From CAZNGF01 sp964572855 (GTDB lineage Bacteria; Bipolaricaulota; Bipolaricaulia; RBG-16-55-9; JAJCYT01): DNA of 25,760 bases. A model generated the notes under the pieces. The model saw only the letters and a list, made by a program, of their open reading frames with translations, did not search any database and was not told the origin of the DNA. The DNA lies in NCBI GenBank assembly GCA_964572855.1, contig CAZNGF010000040.1:1-25760 (forward strand). Reading direction: 5' to 3'. Positions 7,454 to 16,096 of this stretch are shown here, one piece after another (the stretch's first letter is position 1; the number at the start of each line of letters is the position of its first letter). The translations under genes were made by a program, and so were the position numbers.

Positions 7454-8373
7454 GCCAGCGCTCCCTCCACCGCGGCCGTCAGCGCCGCGATCAGTTGCGG
7501 GTCGTCGTTGAGTGACTCCGTGCGCTCCAGGTGCAGCCCGAGCGCCTCGGCCGCCTGGCGGCACTCGACGTCGACGTCGTAGAGCACCTCCAGGTGGTCG
7601 GTGATGAAGCCGATGGGGCAGACCAAGACGGCTTTCGCGCCGCCATCGGCCAGCGCCTGCAGCACGTCGAGCACGTCGGGACCGAGCCAGGGCTCGCGCG
7701 TGTGGCTCGCGCTCTGGAACGCAAAGCGCCAGCCCGACACGCCCGCCCGCTCGGCCACCCGTTGGCTCGCCTCTTGCAGCTGATTTGGATAGGGGTCGTC
7801 CCACGCGCGGATGCGCTCGGGCAGGCTGTGGGCCGTGAACAGCACCTGGGGCCGCTCGTCGGGGCTGAAGGCCGTCAGCGCCTCGGTGACCCGCCCGGCG
7901 ACCGCGTCGAGGTAGGCGGGCTGGGCGTGCCAGCTCGGGACGAAGGTGGTTTCGATGTTCTCCTCGCACGCTGCAAGGGCTTGTTCGGCGGCCTCGACGT
8001 AGGCCCCCACGCTCAGCTTCGACTCGTACGGCGTGAGTGCCAGCCCGACCGCGCGCCGTACGCCGTCGCAGGCCATCTGTGACACGACCTCGGCGATGCG
8101 GGGAGCCCAGTGTCGCATGCCGGCATAGACTTTGAAGCCTCCGCCTTCCGCATTCAACGCCCGCTCCAGCGCCGCCGCCTGTTGGCGCGTGATCGCCATC
8201 AGCGGCGAGCGCCCGCCGATGCGGACGTAGCGCTCTTTGAGCTCCGCGACCGCCTCCGGCGACGGCGGCCGGCCGCCGCGAATGTCGGTGAAGTAAGCCT
8301 CGACGTCGTCCAGGTGTTCGGGCGTGCCGTAGGCCATCAGCAAGACGCCGGTGGGCCGTTCAGTCGTTCGCAT
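7450..8373 (-). CDS. hemH: Ferrochelatase (coproporphyrin type), operon copy
   Basis: A 307-residue ferrochelatase of about the length of the soluble Bacillus enzyme. It inserts Fe2+ into the porphyrin, which in a HemQ-containing pathway is coproporphyrin III (CpfC). Seen are LLMAYGTP at the N-terminus, RYVRIGGRSPL, the catalytic-His motif LFTAHSLPERI and the metal-site motif PIGFITDHLEVLYDVDVE with its Glu. There is no C-terminal extension and no Cys cluster, unlike the second copy at 18384. The ATG at 8373 lies within the end of hemE (14-nt overlap), and the stop overlaps the next start as ATGA. Gene order hemE-hemH-hemY is the one seen in many coproporphyrin-pathway bacteria. Confidence 0.93.
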   Translation of the reverse strand: MRTTERPTGVLLMAYGTPEHLDDVEAYFTDIRGGRPPSPEAVAELKERYVRIGGRSPLMAITRQQAAALERALNAEGGGFKVYAGMRHWAPRIAEVVSQMACDGVRRAVGLALTPYESKLSVGAYVEAAEQALAACEENIETTFVPSWHAQPAYLDAVAGRVTEALTAFSPDERPQVLFTAHSLPERIRAWDDPYPNQLQEASQRVAERAGVSGWRFAFQSASHTREPWLGPDVLDVLQALADGGAKAVLVCPIGFITDHLEVLYDVDVECRQAAEALGLHLERTESLNDDPQLIAALTAAVEGALA

Positions 8374-9418
8374 GCTCTTCCTCCCCGATGCTCGCGTTGG
8401 CGCTGCGCTCGTGCACGAACTCGACCAGGCGACGGAGTTGTGTCGGATCCGTCTTTGGCAGCACGCCGTGACCCAGGTTGAACACGTGACCGGGTCGCCC
8501 GCCGGCTTGGCGCAGCACGCGCTCGGCTCCCGCGGCCACGCCCTCCCACGCCCCCAACAGCAGCACGGGGTCCAGGTTGCCTTGAATCGCCGTGCCCCTC
8601 CCCAGACGCTTCCAGGCCTCGCCCAGCGCGACGCGCCAGTCGACGCCGATGACGTGCCCGCCGGCCATCTGTTGCAGCTCCAGCAGGCCCCCGGTCATGA
8701 CGCCGAAGTGCAGCAGCGGGACGCCCGTTCCCTCCAGCGCCTCGAACAGCCGGCTCATGTGCGGGAGCACGTAGGTTTGATAGTCCGCCGGCCCCAGGCA
8801 GCCCACCCAGCTGTCAAAGACCTGGAGTGCGCTTGCGCCGGCCTCCGCTTGGGCCATGAGGTAGGTGGCCATCGCCTGGGTGAGATGGTCCATAAGCCGG
8901 TGCCAGGCCTCGGGCTCGCCGTGCATGAACAGTTTGGTGCGCTCGAACGCGCGCGACGGCCCGCCCTCGATCAGGTAGCTGGCCAGCGTGAACGGCGCGC
9001 CGCAGAACCCGATGAGCGGGACGTCGAGCTCGTCCTTCAGGTAGCCGATGGCCTTGAGCACGTAAGCGAGATCCTCGGCCGGCGCCAGCGGGCGCAGGCG
9101 CGCCGCGTCGGCCGGCGCGCGGATGGGGGACTCGATCACGGGCCCCTCGCCCTTGGCGAAGTGGAACCCGAAGCCCATGGGCGCCAGCGGCAGCAGGATG
9201 TCGGCGAACAGGATGGCCGCGTCCACGCCGAGCTGCTTGACGGGCAGCCGCGTGACCTCGGCGCACAGCTCGGGGCGCTGGCAGATCTCGACCAGCGAGT
9301 ATTTCTCCCGAATCGCGCGGTACTCGGCCTGGTAGCGGCCCGCCTGCCGCATGAACCACACCGGCGTGCGGTCCACGGGCTCGCAACGGCACGCTCGCAG
9401 GAAGCGGTCGTTAAACAT
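8360..9418 (-). CDS. hemE: Uroporphyrinogen decarboxylase
   Basis: A 352-residue enzyme that removes four acetate carboxyls from uroporphyrinogen III to give coproporphyrinogen III. The signature WFMRQAGRYQAEYR near the N-terminus carries the substrate-binding Arg residues, and ILFADILLPLAPMG, GFCGAPFTLASYLIEG and the FDSWVGCLGPADY region are typical. Length is normal. The ATG at 9418 lies within the last codons of hemL (8-nt overlap), so translation is probably coupled; the gene then overlaps hemH by 14 nt. Confidence 0.96.
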   Translation of the reverse strand: MFNDRFLRACRCEPVDRTPVWFMRQAGRYQAEYRAIREKYSLVEICQRPELCAEVTRLPVKQLGVDAAILFADILLPLAPMGFGFHFAKGEGPVIESPIRAPADAARLRPLAPAEDLAYVLKAIGYLKDELDVPLIGFCGAPFTLASYLIEGGPSRAFERTKLFMHGEPEAWHRLMDHLTQAMATYLMAQAEAGASALQVFDSWVGCLGPADYQTYVLPHMSRLFEALEGTGVPLLHFGVMTGGLLELQQMAGGHVIGVDWRVALGEAWKRLGRGTAIQGNLDPVLLLGAWEGVAAGAERVLRQAGGRPGHVFNLGHGVLPKTDPTQLRRLVEFVHERSANASIGEEEHAND

Positions 9419-10700
9419 GCGTTCCTTTCAGCGCCTCGCGCGCGGCCGCGACCGTCGCGGCCACGTCGGCCTCGGTGTGGGCCAGCGACGGGAACCACGC
9501 CTCAAAGCCCGACGGCGGCGGGTAGACGCCCCGATCCAGCAGCCCGTGGAACAGGCGCGCGTACGCCCCGTGGTCGGCCCGCCTGGCCGCCTCGAAGTGC
9601 TCGATCGGTTCGTCGCCGAAAAACGGCGTCAGCATCGCCCCCACGCGGTTGACGCGCAGCGAAACGCCCCGCTCGCGCCCGGCTGCCTCCAGTCCCTCGG
9701 CCAGTTGCTGACTCAGCGCCTCGAGCCGGTCGTAGGCGCCCGGTTTCTTGAGCTCGGTCAGCGTGGCCACCCCCGCGGCCATGGCCAGCGGGTTGCCGGA
9801 GAGCGTCCCGGCCTGATACACGGGGCCCGCCGGCGCGATCTGGTCCATCAGCTCGGCCGGACCGCCGTAGGCGCCCACCGGCAGGCCGCCGCCGATCACC
9901 TTGCCCAGACAGGTCAGATCCGGCGTCACGCCGTAGCGCGCCTGCGCGCCGCCGTAGGCGACGCGAAAGCCGGTCATGACCTCGTCGAACACGAGCAGCG
10001 CGCCGTGGGCGCGGGTGCGCTCCCGCAGCCCTTCCAGAAAGCCCGGGCGCGGCGGGACGACGCCCATGTTGCCGGCCACGGGCTCGACGATCACGGCCGC
10101 GATCTGCTCGCCGAAGCGCTCGAACAGGTCGTCGATCGCCGCCAGATCGTTGTAGGGCGCGCTGAGCGTGTCCGCGGTCGCCGCGCGCGGGACGCCGGGC
10201 GAGTCCGGCAAGCCCAGCGTCGTCACGCCCGACCCGGCCTGCACCAGCAAGGGGTCGGCGTGGCCGTGGTAGCCGCCCTGGAATTTCACGATCTTGTCGC
10301 GCTCGGTGTGCGCACGTGCCAGCCGCAGCGCGCTCATGGTGGCTTCCGTGCCGGAATTGACCAAGCGGACCCGTTCCATTGACGGCACGGCCGCGCGCAC
10401 GAGCTCGGCCAGGGCGATCTCGCTCTCCGCCGGCGCGCCGAAACTTGTGCCCTTGAGAAGCGCCCCTTCAAGCGCCTCGACCACGCTCCGGTGCGCGTGG
10501 CCCAGCACGAGCGGCCCCCAGGAGCCCACGTAGTCGACGTAGTCGTTGCCGTCGACGTCGGTGAGACGCGCCCCGCGGCCGCGCTCGAAAAAGAGCGGCG
10601 TCCCGCCCACGGCCTTGAAGGCGCGCACGGGGCTGTTGACCCCGCCGACCAGCACCTCTTGCGCCCGCTCGAAGAGCGCCTCGGAGCGCGCCCGCTTCAT
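9411..10700 (-). CDS. hemL: Glutamate-1-semialdehyde 2,1-aminomutase
   Basis: A 429-residue PLP enzyme converting glutamate-1-semialdehyde to 5-aminolevulinate, the second step of the C5 route begun by the glutamyl-tRNA reductases of this locus. Seen are GGVNSPVRAF near the N-terminus, GYHGHADPLLV, LVFDEVMTGFRV (cofactor Asp) and CLGKVIGGGLPVGAYGG, whose Lys is the PLP lysine. The ATG at 10700 overlaps the stop of the radical SAM gene as ATGA. The frame can be read about 42 codons further upstream but only through that gene. The neighbouring genes lie on the same strand in one coupled series. Confidence 0.96.
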   Translation of the reverse strand: MKRARSEALFERAQEVLVGGVNSPVRAFKAVGGTPLFFERGRGARLTDVDGNDYVDYVGSWGPLVLGHAHRSVVEALEGALLKGTSFGAPAESEIALAELVRAAVPSMERVRLVNSGTEATMSALRLARAHTERDKIVKFQGGYHGHADPLLVQAGSGVTTLGLPDSPGVPRAATADTLSAPYNDLAAIDDLFERFGEQIAAVIVEPVAGNMGVVPPRPGFLEGLRERTRAHGALLVFDEVMTGFRVAYGGAQARYGVTPDLTCLGKVIGGGLPVGAYGGPAELMDQIAPAGPVYQAGTLSGNPLAMAAGVATLTELKKPGAYDRLEALSQQLAEGLEAAGRERGVSLRVNRVGAMLTPFFGDEPIEHFEAARRADHGAYARLFHGLLDRGVYPPPSGFEAWFPSLAHTEADVAATVAAAREALKGTHV

Positions 10701-11803
10701 GCAAACACCTCGACGCCCCTGGGCTGGTAGACGCAGAGCGGGTCGCTGGCCAGCGGGTCGCCCGTGGCGGCAAAGGCCCGGGCGCGCGAGCCGCCGCAGA
10801 TGGGGTTGAACTCGCAGCGGCCGCACTTGCCCTCGTACAAACCGGGGTCGCGCAGCTGGCGGAACAGCGCTGCGTCGCGGTAGATCTCAACCGGGCTCTG
10901 CTCCCGAACGTGACCGGCCACCAGCGGCAGGAAGCCGGATGGATACACCTCGCCCAGGTGCGAGATGAACATGATCCCGTTGCCGTCGCGGATGCCGAAG
11001 CCCCGCCCGATGGGCGTGCGCTGCATCTCGTCCCACGTCATGCCCGCAGCCCGCATGCGCTGGACGGCCACGCGGCGGAAGTGCATGGCTTCGGTGGTCT
11101 TGATCGCAAACGGCGAGGACGGAACGAGATCGTAGAGCCAGTTGAACAGCCGTTCCGACTCGGCCGCGCCGATCGGGCTCAAGGCCTTGCCCCGGCCCAC
11201 CTGCACCAGGAAGAACAGGCTCCAGCGCTCGATGTCGACGTCGCAGAGCAGCGCGTGGATGGCGGGCAGGTCGTCCAGCGTCTCCGAGGTGACCAGCGTG
11301 TTGACCTGCAGCGGGATGTCTTGAGCTCGGATCGCGCGCGCGGCGGCCAGCGTGGAGTCGAAGCAGCCGGGCACGCCCCGGAAGGCATCGTGCCGCGTAG
11401 GCGAGGAGCCATCCAGGCTCAGCGACATGCTCAGCACGCCGTGGGCCTTGAGCTGGCGCACGACCTCGGGCGTGAGCCGGTCGGTGGCGCTCGGGGCCAC
11501 CGAGATCGGCAGGCCGATGGCCACCCCGTGGTCGATCAGCTCGAACAGATCGGGCCGGTGCAGCGCGTCGCCCCCGGTGAGCACGACGTGCGGCGGCGGG
11601 TCACCGAAGTCCCGCAGTTGGTCCAACAGCGCCATGCCCTCCGCCGTGCCCAGCTCCAGCGGGTGGTGGCACGGGTTGGCCTCGGCCCGGCAGTGCTTGC
11701 AGGCCAGGTCGCAGGCCTGCGTGGTCTCCCAGTAGACCAGGATGGGGCGCTGGTCGAAGACGCGCCGCCCGTCCATGCTGGGGTGGAACGCTTTCGTGTT
11801 CAC
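10697..11803 (-). CDS. AhbD/NirJ-like radical SAM/SPASM protein (TIGR04053-like)
   Basis: A 368-residue radical SAM protein. The SAM cluster motif CDLACKHC (CX3CX2C) follows LVYWETTQA; the glycine motif VVLTGGDAL comes next. The C-terminal cluster region has CGRCEFNPICGG, then SRARAFAATGDPL and a final DPLC. This C-terminal arrangement is shared with AhbD and NirJ and with the BA_1875-type family. AhbD decarboxylates coproheme without oxygen in the sirohaem-dependent pathway. Role here is inferred from resemblance and from its place between hemB and hemL: an oxygen-independent coproheme decarboxylase or another tetrapyrrole or peptide modification. The GTG at 11803 is preferred: it overlaps the hemB stop as GTGA and has AAGGGAG upstream; an ATG at 11776 is the alternative. 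Confidence 0.85.
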   Translation of the reverse strand: MNTKAFHPSMDGRRVFDQRPILVYWETTQACDLACKHCRAEANPCHHPLELGTAEGMALLDQLRDFGDPPPHVVLTGGDALHRPDLFELIDHGVAIGLPISVAPSATDRLTPEVVRQLKAHGVLSMSLSLDGSSPTRHDAFRGVPGCFDSTLAAARAIRAQDIPLQVNTLVTSETLDDLPAIHALLCDVDIERWSLFFLVQVGRGKALSPIGAAESERLFNWLYDLVPSSPFAIKTTEAMHFRRVAVQRMRAAGMTWDEMQRTPIGRGFGIRDGNGIMFISHLGEVYPSGFLPLVAGHVREQSPVEIYRDAALFRQLRDPGLYEGKCGRCEFNPICGGSRARAFAATGDPLASDPLCVYQPRGVEVFA

Positions 11804-12813
11804 GTCCTGCTCCCTTCGGGTTCGTCCAGCCAGCCGGCGACGTCCTTGGCCCAGTAGGTGATGAGCCAGTCGGCGCCCGCCCGTTTCATCGCGGTCAGCG
11901 TTTCCAACACGGTTTTCCGTTCGTCGACCCAGCCCCGCTCGGCCGCGGCCTTGACCATGGCGTACTCCCCGCTCACGTTGTAGGCGGCCACGGGCACGTC
12001 CGAGATCTCTCTGGCAGTCCGGATCACGTCCAGGTAGGCCAGCGCGGGCTTGACCATGACGGCGTCGGCGCCCTGGGCCAGGTCGAGTGCGATCTCGCGC
12101 CGCGCCTCGCGCGCGTTGGCCGGGTCCATCTGGTAGCTTGCCCGGTCGCCGAAGCCGGGAGCCGAGCCGGCCGCGTCGCGGAAGGGCCCGTAGAAGGCCG
12201 AGGCGTACTTGGCCGCGTAGGCCAGGATGGCCACCTCGGGCAGCTCCGCTCCGTCGAGGGCCGCGCGAATCGCGCCCACCTGCCCGTCCATCATCGCGCT
12301 CGGGGCCACCACGTCGGCCCCCGCGCGCCCGTGGGCCACGGCCATCTCGGCCAGCAACTCGAGCGATTCGTCGTTCAAGACCTCGCCGTCGCGCACGACC
12401 CCGCAGTGCCCGTGGTCGGCGTAGGCGCAGGCGCACACGTCGGTCATCACGACGAGCTCGGGGACGACCGCCTTGAGCACGTGGACGGCGCGCGGGACGA
12501 TGCCCTCGGGGTCGCGTGCCGCGCTGGCCGTGTCGTCCTTGTGGCCGGGCAGGCCGAACAACAAAACGGCCGGCACGCCGAGTGCCTGCAGGCCTTCGGC
12601 CTCCTCGGCCAACTGGTCCAGCGAGAGGTGAAACTGCCCCGGCATGGAAACGATCTCCTCACGAACGCCCTGTCCCTCACACACGAACAGCGGGTAAATC
12701 AGACCGTCCGTGCTGAGCCGGTGTTCACGCGCCAGGCGCCGCAAGCCGGCCACCCGCCGCAAGCGGCGCGGGCGTGAGCTCGGCGTCCAGCGGGTGTCGA
12801 GTCGTGGTGTCAT
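11800..12813 (-). CDS. hemB: 5-aminolevulinate dehydratase (porphobilinogen synthase)
   Basis: A 337-residue enzyme condensing two 5-aminolevulinates to porphobilinogen. The zinc-type active-site segment DVCACAYADHGHCG is present with its three cysteines, so this is the zinc-dependent form rather than the Asp-rich magnesium form. The two Schiff-base lysines sit in YAAKYAS and VMVKPAL. The N-terminal arm (about 35 residues, Arg-rich) precedes RLSTDGLIYPLFV. The ATG at 12813 is 2 nt after the hemD stop. The stop overlaps the GTG of the radical SAM gene. Confidence 0.96.
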   Translation of the reverse strand: MTPRLDTRWTPSSRPRRLRRVAGLRRLAREHRLSTDGLIYPLFVCEGQGVREEIVSMPGQFHLSLDQLAEEAEGLQALGVPAVLLFGLPGHKDDTASAARDPEGIVPRAVHVLKAVVPELVVMTDVCACAYADHGHCGVVRDGEVLNDESLELLAEMAVAHGRAGADVVAPSAMMDGQVGAIRAALDGAELPEVAILAYAAKYASAFYGPFRDAAGSAPGFGDRASYQMDPANAREARREIALDLAQGADAVMVKPALAYLDVIRTAREISDVPVAAYNVSGEYAMVKAAAERGWVDERKTVLETLTAMKRAGADWLITYWAKDVAGWLDEPEGSRT

Positions 12814-12815
12814 CG

Positions 12816-13583
12816 CTAGATTGCCTCCTGTAACGCTTGGATGAGTCCGGGCACGGTGTGCTCGCGCGCCACGACGTCGGGGGAGAACCCCGCAGCCAGG
12901 ACCGCTTCGGCCGTGACCGGGCCGATGGCGGCGACGATGCAGTGCCGCAACGGGGTGAGTTCCCCGCCCAGCGCGTCCGCCAGGCCGCGCACGGTTGACG
13001 CGCTCGTGAACGTGACCACGTCGATTCCCTCACGCAAGAGCGCGTCGACGGCCCCCCGGTCGAACGGCTCGGTCTGGGTCCGATAGACCGCGACCTCGGT
13101 GGCTGCGGCGTCGCGCGCCCGCAGCTGCTCGCACAGCGCCGGGCGCGCGATGTCGGCGCGCAGCAACAAGAAACGCTGCCCCGGCACGTCGCCCAATTCC
13201 TCCGCAATCGCCTCGGCCACGTAGCGCGAGGGGACGAAATCGACCCGTTCTCCCAGTGCCCGCAACGCCTCGGCCGTGGCCGGCCCGATGGCGGCCACTT
13301 TCATCCCCTCGAATGCCGGATGCACCTTGTCGAGCCCCCGCAAGCGCTCGGAGACGAAACGCACGCCGTTGGCGCTGGTGAAGACGACCCAGTCGTAGTC
13401 GGACAGGCGCGCGACGGCCGCGTCAAACGGCCCCCAGTCGGCCGGCGGAACGAGCCGAATGGCCGGCAGAAGCACCGGCACGGCGCCGAGGGCTTCCAGT
13501 TGCCGCACGACGTCGTCCGTTTGCTCCCGGGGCCGCGTGATCAGGACGCGCTTGCCCGCCAACGGGCCGTTTGAAACGCTCAT
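12816..13583 (-). CDS. hemD: Uroporphyrinogen-III synthase
   Basis: A 255-residue protein with the two-domain layout of uroporphyrinogen-III synthase, a family of low sequence conservation. Recognisable parts are the N-terminal GKRVLITRPREQTDD, the DYDWVVFTSANGVRF strand-loop, AAIGPATAEALRA, and the second-half VVTFTSASTVRGLADAL and IGPVTAEAVLAAG. It closes hydroxymethylbilane with inversion of ring D. The ATG at 13583 overlaps the hemC stop as ATGA. Position between hemC and hemB supports the call. Confidence 0.93.
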   Translation of the reverse strand: MSVSNGPLAGKRVLITRPREQTDDVVRQLEALGAVPVLLPAIRLVPPADWGPFDAAVARLSDYDWVVFTSANGVRFVSERLRGLDKVHPAFEGMKVAAIGPATAEALRALGERVDFVPSRYVAEAIAEELGDVPGQRFLLLRADIARPALCEQLRARDAAATEVAVYRTQTEPFDRGAVDALLREGIDVVTFTSASTVRGLADALGGELTPLRHCIVAAIGPVTAEAVLAAGFSPDVVAREHTVPGLIQALQEAI

Positions 13584-14476
13584 TTGACCTCCATCGCAAG
13601 CAGGCGGGCCGCGCCGGCGGCCAGCAACCGGTCGCCCAGCGCGCGCCCCAGGGCCTCGGCCTCGCCGGGGGAGCCGGCGAGGCGATCGTGCAACAGCTCG
13701 CCCCCGTCGGGCCGGGCCACCCGCCCGTCCAGGACGAGCTCGTCCCCCTCGACCCGCCCGTAGGCGGCGATCGGGACGCGGCAGCCGCCCCCGAGCCGGT
13801 GCAGCAGGGCGCGCTCGGCCAGCACGGCCGCCCGCGCCGCCGCGTGGTCGAAGGCCGCAACCAGCACGCGGATTTTTGCATCGTCGGCGCGCGCTTCAAT
13901 GGCCAGCGCGCCCTGCCCGACGGCGGGGAGCACCACCTCCGGAGCGAGCGTCTCGGTGACGTGGCCCAGAAGATCGAGGCGCTGCAGCCCGGCGACGGCC
14001 AACACGAGCGCGTCGCACTGTCCCTCGGCCAGCTTGCGCAGGCGCGTGTCCACGTTGCCCTTCATCTCGACCATGGAGAGATCGGGCCGGTGCGCCAGCA
14101 GTTGTGACGCGCGCCGCGGGCTCCCGGTACCGATCCGCGCGCCCGCCGTCAAGTCCGCCAAGCCCCGCCCGTCGCGGCTGACCAGCGCGTCGCGCGGGTC
14201 GACCCGCTGTGGGAAGGCCACCAAGTCAAGGGTTGGCTCGAATTCGGTGGGCATGTCCTTCAGGCTGTGGACCGCCAAGTCGATCTCGCCGTCCAGCAGG
14301 GCTTGCTCGAGCTCCTTGATGAAGGCGCCCTTGGTCTCGATCTGTCCCCGGTCGCCCGTGGTCCGCACCACGCGCGTCTCGAACGTCTCATTGGGGTGCA
14401 GCGCTTGCAGGCGTTCCAGCACCCAATTCGCCTGCGCCAGCGCCAGCGCGCTGCCGCGCGTGCCGATGACGATCAA
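13580..14476 (-). CDS. hemC: Hydroxymethylbilane synthase (porphobilinogen deaminase)
   Basis: A 298-residue enzyme assembling four porphobilinogens into hydroxymethylbilane. Seen are GTRGSALALAQ at the N-terminus, AVHSLKDMPTE with the catalytic Asp region, RIGTGSPRRASQL, and the dipyrromethane-cofactor Cys in LGGGCRVPI. The start is a TTG at 14476: its TTGA overlaps the TGA of hemA, AAGGAG lies 9 nt upstream, and IVIGTRGS is where family members begin. Longer upstream frames run through hemA and are rejected. A TTG start often lowers translation relative to neighbours. Confidence 0.95.
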   Translation of the reverse strand: MIVIGTRGSALALAQANWVLERLQALHPNETFETRVVRTTGDRGQIETKGAFIKELEQALLDGEIDLAVHSLKDMPTEFEPTLDLVAFPQRVDPRDALVSRDGRGLADLTAGARIGTGSPRRASQLLAHRPDLSMVEMKGNVDTRLRKLAEGQCDALVLAVAGLQRLDLLGHVTETLAPEVVLPAVGQGALAIEARADDAKIRVLVAAFDHAAARAAVLAERALLHRLGGGCRVPIAAYGRVEGDELVLDGRVARPDGGELLHDRLAGSPGEAEALGRALGDRLLAAGAARLLAMEVK

Positions 14477-15903
14477 GAGACGGTCTCCTTGGCTCGGCGC
14501 ATGCGCTCCTTGGCCGCGCTCAAGGGACCGACGTCCTTGGCTCGCTCGCGGATGAGCTCGGGGTCGGCCAGGCCGTTGGAGCGGAAGCCGAACAGTTGCG
14601 CCAAGAGCGCGTCCGGCTCCTCGGCCTGGCGTGCCAGATGCTTGAAGCGCTGCGTGTGCCCGTGCAACAGCTTGTTGACCAGACGGGCGGACAGCGACTC
14701 CACGATCTTCCATTGGCGTGCGTCCAGTTCGCCGAGCTTGGGCAGCGCCCAGTCCAGCTCCTGCCGGCGAATCCCCTCGGCCCGCTCCCGCAGCAGCTCG
14801 ATGTAGGGCGCGACCTGTCGTTCCCTGCACCACGTCCGGAACAGCCCGAGCTCCTCGTCCACGATGGCTTCGGCCCGCGGGATCTCGGCTTGACGCCGCG
14901 CGTGTCCCTCGTCCACCACGGACTGCAGGCCGTCCAGGTCGAACAGCTCGACCCCGTGGACCGAGGAGGCTTCGGGGGCGACGTTGCGGGGCAGGGCCAG
15001 GTCGATGAGCAGCAGGGGCGCGTGCGCCCTGGCCGCCTGAACCCGGCTCAACCGGGCAGCGTCGAGCACGACGCCACCCGCTCCGGTCGCGGCGATCACG
15101 ACGTCGGCTCGAAGCAGCGCGTTGTCGAGCCCGTCCCACGGGACGGCGGTGGCGTCCAGGCGCGTCGCCAGCGTGCGCGCCCGCTCGCCCGAGCGGTTGA
15201 CGAGCGTGAAAGAGCGCATTCCGCGCTCCTTAAGCGCGTTGGCCACGGCCTCGCCCATCTCGCCGGCACCGATCACCACGCCGCCGACCCCTGCGAGGTG
15301 CGCCCAACGCTCGCCGATCAGCTGCGCGGCCACCGAGCCAAAGCAGGCCGGGAAGCGCCCCAGGCCGGTCTCGGTGCGCACGCGCTTGCCCGTCTGGATC
15401 GCTCTGCGAAAGAGCGCCGAGAGCACCGGGCCCGCGCTTTCGCGCTCGACCGCGCGCTCGAAGTGGGCGCGCACCTGACCCAGGATTTGCGGCTCGCCCA
15501 GCACCTGCGAATCCAGCCCGCCGGCCACGCGCAACAGGTGCTCGACCACCGCCGGCCCCGTCCGGGTGTAGAGGTGCGGGGCCAGCGCCTCGACCGAAAC
15601 GCCGCCGTAGGACGCCAGCAGCTCGACCAGCGGCTCGGCCTTGTCGCCCAGCGCGTAAACTTCGGTACGGTTACAGGTGGACAGGATGCAGGCTTCCTGG
15701 TAGTGGATCACCTCTTGGCACGACGCGCACTTGCGCCCGCAGTGGGCGTAGCGCGGGTGGTCGCACCAGCAGCGCTTGAACACGTCCAGCACGTTGCTGA
15801 GCGGAGGGCCTTCAATGGAAAACCGTTCGCGCAGTTGCAGCGGGGCCGTGACGTGATTCAATCCAACCAGCATGAGCTGCGGTGCGATGGCGCTGCTAAT
15901 CAT
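14473..15903 (-). CDS. hemA: Glutamyl-tRNA reductase, copy 1 (head of the hemACDB operon)
   Basis: A 476-residue glutamyl-tRNA reductase, which uses NADPH to reduce glutamyl-tRNA to glutamate-1-semialdehyde, usually the rate-setting and regulated step. Seen are VGLNHVTAPLQLRERF, the catalytic Cys (residue 77) in STCNRTEVYAL, GEPQILGQV, the NADPH-binding VVIGAGEMGEAVANAL, and a C-terminal dimer region with LVNKLLHGHTQRFK. Odd feature: about 27 extra residues before the catalytic Cys with Cys at 45, 47, 55, 59 and 62. The ATG at 15903 has GAGGGG 5-6 nt upstream; the frame extends to 16023 but through the operator region. Regulation is probably by the two palindromes at 15915-15953. Confidence 0.94.
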   Translation of the reverse strand: MISSAIAPQLMLVGLNHVTAPLQLRERFSIEGPPLSNVLDVFKRCWCDHPRYAHCGRKCASCQEVIHYQEACILSTCNRTEVYALGDKAEPLVELLASYGGVSVEALAPHLYTRTGPAVVEHLLRVAGGLDSQVLGEPQILGQVRAHFERAVERESAGPVLSALFRRAIQTGKRVRTETGLGRFPACFGSVAAQLIGERWAHLAGVGGVVIGAGEMGEAVANALKERGMRSFTLVNRSGERARTLATRLDATAVPWDGLDNALLRADVVIAATGAGGVVLDAARLSRVQAARAHAPLLLIDLALPRNVAPEASSVHGVELFDLDGLQSVVDEGHARRQAEIPRAEAIVDEELGLFRTWCRERQVAPYIELLRERAEGIRRQELDWALPKLGELDARQWKIVESLSARLVNKLLHGHTQRFKHLARQAEEPDALLAQLFGFRSNGLADPELIRERAKDVGPLSAAKERMRRAKETVS

Positions 15904-15914
15904 CGATTCCCCTC

Positions 15915-15953
15915 TTTCGACCAATGGGTCGATTTCTGACCGGCTGGTCGAAA
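15915..15953. promoter_or_regulatory. Tandem palindromic operator pair upstream of hemA copy 1
   Basis: Two 20-bp palindromes of the form TTTCGACYNNNNGGTCGAAA. Site 1 is 15915-15934 (left arm TTTCGACC, right arm GGTCGATT); site 2 is 15934-15953 (left arm TTCTGACC, right arm GGTCGAAA). Their centres are 19 bp apart. The pair ends 11 nt before the start codon, covering the likely promoter and leader. The same pair occurs before hemA copy 2 (18250-18288). Symmetry and length suit a TetR-family or similar dimeric repressor; none is encoded in the window. Confidence 0.7.
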
Positions 15954-16096
15954 ATACGAGGTATGCCCCCCCTTTGGCATGATCTGAGACAGACAAGTTG
16001 CTGATCGTGGTCAGGTTGCGCACGCGAGGCGCGTTGACTCGCGGATATCCTGCCGTCTGCCGCCAAGCCCTTCCGGCGCACGCCAGACCCTCCTCC

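Noticed and set aside
8351..9652. A 433-codon plus-strand frame across hemE and hemL
   Set aside because: Antisense to two well-recognised genes and of low-complexity composition.
14596..15939. A 447-codon plus-strand frame opposite hemA copy 1
   Set aside because: Antisense shadow; no motif, and hemA is unmistakable.
15963..15980. ATGCC...GGCAT inverted repeat next to the hemA operators
   Set aside because: Arms are only 5 bp with a C-rich loop; not shared with the other hemA promoter.
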